Notes under the pieces: generated by a model | Database searches by the model: none | Told to the model about the DNA's origin: nothing | What the model saw: only the letters and a program-made list of their open reading frames with translations | Translations under genes and position numbers: made by a program | NCBI GenBank assembly: GCA_023700825.1 | Contig: JAMPYE010000122.1 | Span: 1-10,140, forward strand | DNA: 10,140 nt | DNA from: Thermoanaerobaculia bacterium | Lineage (GTDB): Bacteria > Acidobacteriota > Thermoanaerobaculia > Gp7-AA8 | Direction of reading: 5' to 3' | Part shown: positions 5,764-10,140 of the stretch, piece by piece | How positions within the stretch are numbered: position 1 is the first letter of the stretch | How the letters are laid out: each line of letters begins with the position of its first letter

Positions 5764-8301
5764 CTATTCGCGAAACGACGGTGAGTAGAGCATGGCGTTC
5801 ATCAGCAGCGGGTAGGTCGAGCGCCAGAAGAGGCGGAAGTTCGGGTCGTCGGCGAAGGTGATGACCTTGCCGCGCCCCTGGCTCTCGATCGTGAGGTACG
5901 GCGCTCCCTGCAGCCGTTCGATCGACTCCGGCCAGGCGACGCCCGACAGCAGCGCGTCCTTTGCCGCGATCCGCACGACGTTGCCGGCCTTTCGCGGCAG
6001 CGGACGGAGCGCGAGGCTCCCCTCGATGAGAACTGCCGGAGGCTCGACGAGGCCGAACGTCAGGTAACTCCGCTCGCTCATCTCCGTGCGGAAGGCTGCT
6101 CCCGGCACGCGGATCTTCGTCTCGCGCTCCGCATCTTCTTCCTTCTTCTCCTCCGACGCCTTCCACTCCTCGAGCTTCGACAGCTCGACCTCCTTCGCGC
6201 GCAGCGCCTCGTTCGCGCCCTTGATCGCGACGACGGTGCCGCCATCCTCGACCCACGCCTTCAGCCGCTCGGTCCCCTTCTCGCCCAGCTCGTACTTGCC
6301 GTCGGGCAGGACGAGGACGCGGAACTTAGACAGGTCCAGCGAGCCGAGTGCGTCGGCCCTGACGAGCGTGTGCGGCACGCTGTCGATCACGTCGAGCTGG
6401 AACCAGACCGGGCCCAGCGAGTAGCGGTCGACCCCGTCGCCCGCCGCGATCGCGATCTTCGGGTCACGAATCGCCTGGACGCGGCTCGAGCCTAACGCGA
6501 GCCCCTCGGTCCAGAAGGAGTCGATCGGCACGGCGCGGGCTCCCGCGTCGGCAACGATCGCCCGGAACGCCTCCTTGAACCCGGCGCCCTCGTTGATTCC
6601 GCGATGGACGAATACAGAGCCGCGCGGCAGTGTGGAGCTTCCCACCTTGATTTCCGCCGCGCTCACCGCGAAGCGGATCGCGCGACCTAACATCATGCCG
6701 ACGACCTTGTAGACGCTCGGATCGAGCCCGCTCACGGCCCAGCCGAGGCGCGAGCTCGCGGGCGCGACGAGCGCGGGCTCGCTCCACGGCTCCGTCGCGG
6801 GCTTCTTTCCGCCCGCAAGCTCCCACGCTGGCACGCCTGCCGCGAGAGGCAGCGACCACGCGGTGATGTCGTAGAACTGATCGCCCTCGTCCGACTCGAC
6901 GAGCTTGCGCTGCTCGTCCAGAAACGACTTGTCGATCGCCGAGCTGCGCTCGAGCATCGTCCGGACGAGCCCGCCGAGGGGCTGCGCAGTCGACACGACA
7001 ATCGTCCCGGCCGGGAAGCGGCGCGTTTCCTCCGCGGGCTTGTCGATGCGTTTCGCCTTCGCCGTCAGCTCCGCACTCAGCTGCTCGACCTCGACACCCT
7101 GGCGCCCGAGCACGTCGGTCACGAGGCGCGCGCCGGGTGCCGCGGAATCGAGCAGAAAGACCGACGGTGCGGCCCGCAGCGGCGCGGCCAGCGTGTCGTA
7201 GTTGCTCAGGATGAGCGCGGAGCGATTCTCCGCGGCGGTCCGCAGCGTCGTCGTCGACGCGGTGAAGTGCCGCTCGATGCGATCCCTCAGCGTGAGCGGC
7301 GGGCCGCCTTCGCGCGCGACGATCGTACCTGCCGTCCGCCCCCCCGCGACCTCGTAGGTCATGCCGATCGCGCCTCGCAGTGTCGGCCACGCGTCGCCGT
7401 ACCCCGGATAGAACAGGTCGAAGTGCTCGCCGACGAAGAAGAGCCAGCCGCGCTGCGAGAACGCCTCGCCGTTGGCGCGACCGAAGCGATGGAGCCACTC
7501 GCGCGCTCCGGCGGGAATGTTCACGTTCACCGGGTCGGCGACCGGCGGGAAGAAGTACTCGACGCCGTGCGCCCCCATCTCGTGGTAGTCGACGAAGAGT
7601 TGCGGGCTCCACTGGCGGAACAGCGCGATGCGCGCGCGTGTCTCGGCCTGCGTCCCCCAGACCCAGTCGCGGTTCATGTCGATGTGGTAGTGGTTCGCCC
7701 TGCCCGACTCCCACGGCGCCTTGTGCTCGATCGCCGCCGGGTCGGGATTCGCGATGCTCCCCGACGCGCGGGAGAACCAGTCGACGTAATGGTCGCGGCC
7801 GTCGGGGTTCTGCACCGGGTCGATGACGACGACGAGGCTCTCGAGGATCGGCCCGGCGTCCGCGCTCGTCACGAGCCAGTGCGCGAGCTTCATCGCGCAT
7901 TCCGTCGACGAGGTCTCGTCGCCGTGCACGCCGAACGCGAGCAGCGCCACCGCGGGCACGCTCTCCGAGATCGCGACCGCCTGCTCCCGCGTCAGCCGCC
8001 GCGGGTCCTGCAGCGAGGCAAGCTGTTCGCGGATCGCGCCGAGGCTCGCCCTGTGCTTCTTCGACGCGACCACGACGCGGATCAGCGAGCGCCCTTCCGG
8101 CGTCGTCCCGTACGGCTCCGCGTCGACCAGCTCCGAGCTGCGCTCGAGCGCCTCGAAGTAGTCGATGACCCGGTGGTGCCGCGTGAATTTCGAGCCGAGC
8201 GGGTATCCGAGAAACTCCTCGGGGGATGGAACGCCCGCGGCCGTGAGCGTGGGCGCGAGAAGAAGGAGAGCGACGACGAGGAACAGGCGCAAACGAATCA
8301 T
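5764..8301 (-). CDS. Secreted M14-family zinc carboxypeptidase
   Basis: Large exported metallocarboxypeptidase of about 845 residues, predicted to remove C-terminal residues from peptides outside the cytoplasm. Numbered from ATG 8301: signal peptide MIRLRLFLVVALLLLAP, cleaved near TAA (about 22). The M14 domain spans roughly 35-340. Its zinc site is HGDE (His126, Glu129) and DYHEMG (His240). The substrate-binding Asn-Arg pair is in DMNRDW (210-211), and the general-base Glu is in MTYEVAGG (Glu317); NPDGR (165-169) is also present. A long C-terminal half follows, with a glutamine-amidotransferase-like segment (RVLVLPDGKYELGEKG, then VEDGGTVVAI) and a highly charged stretch near 700-730. It ends in FADDPNFR and LLMNAMLYS, typical of this large subgroup. 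ATG 8301 is preferred over ATG 8334: it has GGAGG 11 nt upstream and gives a clean signal peptide. It appears monocistronic, isolated by repeat-rich spacers on both sides. Confidence 0.95.
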   Translation of the reverse strand: MIRLRLFLVVALLLLAPTLTAAGVPSPEEFLGYPLGSKFTRHHRVIDYFEALERSSELVDAEPYGTTPEGRSLIRVVVASKKHRASLGAIREQLASLQDPRRLTREQAVAISESVPAVALLAFGVHGDETSSTECAMKLAHWLVTSADAGPILESLVVVIDPVQNPDGRDHYVDWFSRASGSIANPDPAAIEHKAPWESGRANHYHIDMNRDWVWGTQAETRARIALFRQWSPQLFVDYHEMGAHGVEYFFPPVADPVNVNIPAGAREWLHRFGRANGEAFSQRGWLFFVGEHFDLFYPGYGDAWPTLRGAIGMTYEVAGGRTAGTIVAREGGPPLTLRDRIERHFTASTTTLRTAAENRSALILSNYDTLAAPLRAAPSVFLLDSAAPGARLVTDVLGRQGVEVEQLSAELTAKAKRIDKPAEETRRFPAGTIVVSTAQPLGGLVRTMLERSSAIDKSFLDEQRKLVESDEGDQFYDITAWSLPLAAGVPAWELAGGKKPATEPWSEPALVAPASSRLGWAVSGLDPSVYKVVGMMLGRAIRFAVSAAEIKVGSSTLPRGSVFVHRGINEGAGFKEAFRAIVADAGARAVPIDSFWTEGLALGSSRVQAIRDPKIAIAAGDGVDRYSLGPVWFQLDVIDSVPHTLVRADALGSLDLSKFRVLVLPDGKYELGEKGTERLKAWVEDGGTVVAIKGANEALRAKEVELSKLEEWKASEEKKEEDAERETKIRVPGAAFRTEMSERSYLTFGLVEPPAVLIEGSLALRPLPRKAGNVVRIAAKDALLSGVAWPESIERLQGAPYLTIESQGRGKVITFADDPNFRLFWRSTYPLLMNAMLYSPSFRE

Positions 8302-8312
8302 CCGGGGACGAG

Positions 8313-8317
8313 CCTCC
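8313..8317 (-). promoter_or_regulatory. Ribosome binding site deciding the M14 start
   Basis: GGAGG on the minus strand lies 11 nt before ATG 8301, slightly long spacing. The alternative ATG at 8334 has no purine-rich sequence upstream and would add 11 polar residues before the signal peptide. Confidence 0.5.
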
Positions 8318-8337
8318 GGGGCGGAATTGTACATGGG

Positions 8338-8420
8338 AGGCGTGAGGCGATGAGGCGACAGGCGATGAGCAGGCAGCGGCTCAGGGGAACGCGGAGCGCG
8401 AAACGAGAAACGAAAACTGC
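8338..8420 (+). repeat. Composite degenerate repeat, copy B (AGGCGA-type + GAAACG-type)
   Basis: Tandem AGGCGTG, AGGCGATG, AGGCGAC and AGGCGATG (8338-8367) are followed by CAGGCAGCGG, GGGGAACG and GCGAAACGAGAAACGAAAAC. Hairpin module I begins 23 nt later. The succession matches copy A at 5695-5757 in inverted orientation, so the two copies flank the M14 gene and both point away from it. Confidence 0.6.
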
Positions 8421-8465
8421 GGAAGGCGGAGCGTGATGGGGGCGCCGCGTAGCGGCGGAGGATCG

Positions 8466-8489
8466 GTAGCCCACAGCTTCAGCTGTGGG
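8466..8489 (+). repeat. REP-like unit: GTAG + hairpin 2
   Basis: GTAG (8466-8469) directly abuts the stem CCCACAGC/GCTGTGGG with loop TTCA. A 5' GTAG or GGAG next to a short imperfect palindrome is the hallmark of REP elements recognised by RAYT proteins. No RAYT gene is present in this window. Confidence 0.55.
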
Positions 8490-8608
8490 GAAACGGGACC
8501 GACCCCGATATGCCCGCCGCGTAGCGGCGGAGGATCGATGGTCATGTCACGTGCACCGGACGATTCCGGCGCCGCTACGCGGCGCGCACGGTCTTGGGCA
8601 TCACCGTT

Positions 8609-8632
8609 CCCCCGGCTGAAGCCGGGGGCTAC
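8609..8632 (-). repeat. REP-like unit: GTAG + hairpin 5 (inverse copy)
   Basis: On the minus strand, GTAG (8632-8629) directly abuts the stem CCCCCGGC/GCCGGGGG with loop TTCA. It shares flanks and loop with the unit at 8466-8489, but the stem sequence differs with base pairing preserved. Confidence 0.55.
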
Positions 8633-8680
8633 CGATCCTCCGGCGCTCCGCGCCGGTGCGGGCGCATTTTCACGACCTGA

Positions 8681-8726
8681 CCCCCGGATGCCGCCGGGGG
8701 CTAAATTCGGCCGTCGCTACGCGACG
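8681..8726 (-). repeat. Diverged half unit: hairpins 7 and 8
   Basis: Hp7 (8681-8700; stem CCCCCGG/CCGGGGG, 6-nt loop) and hp8 (8712-8726; stem CGTCGC/GCGACG, loop TAC) are separated by an 11-nt linker. This matches the spacing and order of hp5-hp6 in module I. TTAG replaces GTAG next to the larger stem. A weaker stem CTCGC/GCGAG lies just beyond at 8733-8748. Confidence 0.6.
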
Positions 8727-8748
8727 CATGCGCTCGCCTTCGTGCGAG

Positions 8749-8882
8749 TGTGGAGTGCGCAAGCGCCAGCTTGCGCACTTCCTCGGCGGAAGCGTCAGCT
8801 GTCGCTCCCGGGGGTGGCTTTACGCGCGACCGAAGCTTCGCTTCGGCGAGGAAGGGCGAAAGCTTCGCTTTCGCACTCCACA
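8749..8882. repeat. Hairpin module II: inverted pair of GGAG-type units
   Basis: Bounded by an 11-bp perfect inverted repeat, TGTGGAGTGCG (8749-8759) and its complement (8872-8882). Inside are hp9 8755-8778 (10-bp stem, loop GCCA), a weaker palindrome at 8791-8806 with a T-T mismatch, hp11 8830-8846 (7 bp, loop TTC) and hp12 8856-8874 (8 bp, loop TTC). Both halves read GGAGT, hairpin, a CTTCCTCG linker, then a second hairpin, in opposite orientation. GGAG is the other tetranucleotide known for REP elements. Confidence 0.75.
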
Positions 8883-8890
8883 TGAGCTTC

Positions 8891-8917
8891 GCGTTCTCCG
8901 TTTCGCGTTTCGCGTTT
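8891..8917 (-). repeat. GAAACGC tandem repeat, copy C
   Basis: Directly after the TAG stop of the response regulator, the minus strand carries AAACGC, GAAACGC and GAAACGG, then GAGAACGC. It leads into module II, just as GAAACG-type repeats lead into hairpins in copies A and B. Function is unknown. Confidence 0.6.
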
Positions 8918-10140
8918 CTAGTTTTCCGCGGCGCGCGCTTCGGCTTCGTCGGCCTGCACCGGAGTCGCGCCTTTGAGCGCGATACCGAGGCGCTTGATCA
9001 TCTCGTTCAGGGTCGACGGCTTGAGCTGCAGAAGCTCGGCGGCCTTCTTCTGCACGCCGCCGGCGAGCTCGAGCGCCTGGAGCACCATGTTCCGCTCGTA
9101 CTCGGAGACGGCGTCCTTGAGCGCAAGGCCGGTCGTCGGCACGATCGTGATCAGCTGGTCGAGCCGTCGTGGCGAGCGCAGGTAGTCGGGCAGCAGGTCG
9201 GGCCCCAGCTCCTCGGTCGTCGACAGCACGACCGCGCGCTCGATGGTGTTTTCCAGTTCGCGCACGTTGCCGGGCCAGGTGTGGTCCATCATGATCCGCA
9301 TCGTCTCGGGGAGGATCACGCGCAGCTTCTTGCGATTCTCGTCCGAGTACTTCTGCAGGAAGTGCGAGACCAGCAGCGGGATGTCCTCGCGCCGCCGCCG
9401 CAGGGGCGGCAGCGTGATGGTGATGACGTTGAGGCGGTAGAAGAGGTCCTCGCGGAAATGCCCGTCGCGCATGAGCGCCTGCAGGTCGGCGTTGCTCGCG
9501 GCGACGATGCGGACGTCGACGCGGATCGTCTCCACGCCGCCTAGACGCATGAACTCCTTCTCCTGGATCACGCGCAGCAGCTTCGCCTGCGTCTCGAGAT
9601 TGATGTTGCCGATCTCGTCGAGGAAGATCGAGCCGCCGTCGGCGACCTCGAAGAGGCCGCGCTTCGACGTGATCGCGCCCGTAAAGGCTCCCTTCACGTG
9701 GCCGAAGAGGTTCGACTCGAGCAACTCGGGCGGCAGAGAACCGGAGTTCACCGTCACGAAGGCGTTCCTGTTGCGCGGGCTGCCGTGGTGGATCGCCTTG
9801 GCGACGAGCTCCTTCCCGGTGCCCGACTCGCCGAGGATCAGGATGTTCGAGCGGGACGGCGCGGCGAGCTGGATCGTCTCGAACACCTTCCGCATCGTCT
9901 CGCTCTTGCCGATGATGTTCGCGAACGAGTAGCGCTCCTGCAGCTCGGCCTTGAGCCGCTCGTTCTCACGGGCGAGGCGGCGCTGCTCGAGCGCCTTGTT
10001 CACCGTGAGAATGACTTCCTCGTTCTTGAACGGTTTCGGGATGTAGTGGAAGGCGCCGTGCTTCATCGCGAGGATCGCGCCGTCGATGCTCGAGTAGGCG
10101 GTGACGATGATGACCGGCAGGGCCGGGTTCATCTCCTTGA
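8918..10140 (-). CDS. NtrC-type sigma-54-dependent response regulator, N-terminus cut by window edge
   Basis: Two-component response regulator and bacterial enhancer-binding protein that activates sigma-54 promoters by ATP hydrolysis. The frame runs off the right edge, so the first part of the receiver domain, including the phospho-acceptor Asp, is missing. Counting from the Met codon at 10132: end of receiver VIIVTAYSS (switch Thr11) and YIPKPF (Lys33); linker helix; AAA+ domain with Walker A GESGTGKE (101-108), the sigma-54 contact loop GAFTGA (148-153), Walker B IFLDEIG (169-175), RLNVITITLPPLRRRREDIP (arginine region) and WPGNVRELEN (286-295). A Fis-type helix-turn-helix at about 345-384 includes GGVQKKAAELLQLKPSTLNEM. 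The sensor kinase is not visible and may lie to the right. Which genes it controls is unknown; no sigma-54 site (GG-N10-GC with TTGCA) was recognised in the window. Confidence 0.95.
   Translation of the reverse strand, partial: KEMNPALPVIIVTAYSSIDGAILAMKHGAFHYIPKPFKNEEVILTVNKALEQRRLARENERLKAELQERYSFANIIGKSETMRKVFETIQLAAPSRSNILILGESGTGKELVAKAIHHGSPRNRNAFVTVNSGSLPPELLESNLFGHVKGAFTGAITSKRGLFEVADGGSIFLDEIGNINLETQAKLLRVIQEKEFMRLGGVETIRVDVRIVAASNADLQALMRDGHFREDLFYRLNVITITLPPLRRRREDIPLLVSHFLQKYSDENRKKLRVILPETMRIMMDHTWPGNVRELENTIERAVVLSTTEELGPDLLPDYLRSPRRLDQLITIVPTTGLALKDAVSEYERNMVLQALELAGGVQKKAAELLQLKPSTLNEMIKRLGIALKGATPVQADEAEARAAEN

Larger units (their letters stand above)
8443..8656. repeat. Hairpin module I: inverted array of six hairpins (BIME-like)
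   Basis: Six perfect stem-loops. Hp1 8443-8457 (6-bp stem, loop GTA). Hp2 8470-8489 (8 bp, loop TTCA). Hp3 8514-8530 (7 bp, loop GTA). Hp4 8569-8585 (7 bp, loop TAC). Hp5 8609-8628 (8 bp, loop TGAA). Hp6 8640-8656 (7 bp, loop TCC). Pairs hp1/hp6, hp2/hp5 and hp3/hp4 are inverted counterparts, and their midpoints fall at 8549, 8549 and 8549.5. The palindrome CACGTG (8548-8553) occupies the centre. Linkers match in inverted order: GGATCGGTAG after hp1 and CTACCGATCC before hp6. The arrangement resembles a bacterial interspersed mosaic element. A role in mRNA protection, termination or DNA structure is possible but unshown. Confidence 0.85.
8302..8917. other. Gene-free, hairpin-dense intergenic region
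   Basis: About 600 bp between the M14 start and the end of the response-regulator gene. Several frames stay open here, but their translations are only low-complexity readings of the palindromes (for example PRSGGGS twice) with no protein family. The content, in order: AGGCGA-type and GAAACG-type repeats on the plus strand, hairpin module I, a diverged half unit, hairpin module II, and a GAAACG-type repeat on the minus strand. Any M14 promoter must lie within it, but no credible -10/-35 pair was found. Confidence 0.8.

Noticed and set aside
7267..8436. Plus-strand open frame of about 390 residues opposite the M14 gene
   Set aside because: Its translation is low-complexity and Arg/Val-rich, while the opposite strand carries complete M14 catalytic motifs.
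8443..8882. CRISPR array or integron attC cassette array
   Set aside because: The repeats are inverted and differ in stem sequence, spacers are not of uniform length, no cas or integrase gene is present, and no attC-type core sites were seen.
8433..8885. Possible small proteins in the hairpin region (150 and 106 residues)
   Set aside because: The translations only spell out palindromes, repeats such as PRSGGGS arise from the hairpins, and no family or credible ribosome site is visible.

Overview
The window is GC-rich, densely coded chromosomal DNA from a Gram-negative-type bacterium. It holds two periplasmic peptidoglycan enzymes, a large secreted zinc carboxypeptidase and a sigma-54 response regulator. 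The M15/L,D-transpeptidase pair, the style of the M14 enzyme and the intergenic repeats suggest Acidobacteriota (perhaps Thermoanaerobaculia). That placement is an impression from protein style, not a demonstrated assignment. No rRNA, tRNA, CRISPR array, transposase or phage gene is visible.

Layout, left to right. (1) 1-2220, minus strand: an M15-family peptidase with a calcium-loop insertion, followed by a YcbB-like L,D-transpeptidase cut by the left edge; together they look like a cell-wall remodelling unit. (2) 2221-2381: spacer with short tandem repeats. (3) 2382-2702, minus: a small DUF971 protein, divergent from (4) truA-thiL, plus strand 2742-4564, coupled by an ATGA overlap (tRNA pseudouridylation and thiamine diphosphate synthesis). 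(5) 4597-5550, minus: a DUF488 protein and a dihydrofolate-reductase-family (RibD C-terminal-like) protein, 15 bp apart and convergent with thiL. (6) 5551-5763: spacer with a composite repeat and hairpins. (7) 5764-8301, minus: secreted M14 zinc carboxypeptidase of about 845 residues. (8) 8302-8917: a gene-free stretch of about 600 bp packed with hairpins. (9) 8918-10140, minus: NtrC-type sigma-54 response regulator, cut by the right edge.

Most genes are ordinary housekeeping or hydrolytic functions. The unusual part is 8302-8917. It holds about a dozen short perfect hairpins organised into two inverted, near-symmetric modules. Module I (8443-8656) has three hairpins on each side of a CACGTG centre, and all three hairpin pairs are centred within about 1 nt of position 8549. 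Matching hairpins keep their flanks and loop while both stem arms change together. GTAG or GGAG tetranucleotides sit directly beside the stems, as in REP/BIME elements mobilised by RAYT (IS200/IS605-like Y1) proteins. A related composite of AGGCGA-type repeat, GAAACG-type repeat and hairpin lies on both sides of the M14 gene in inverted orientation.
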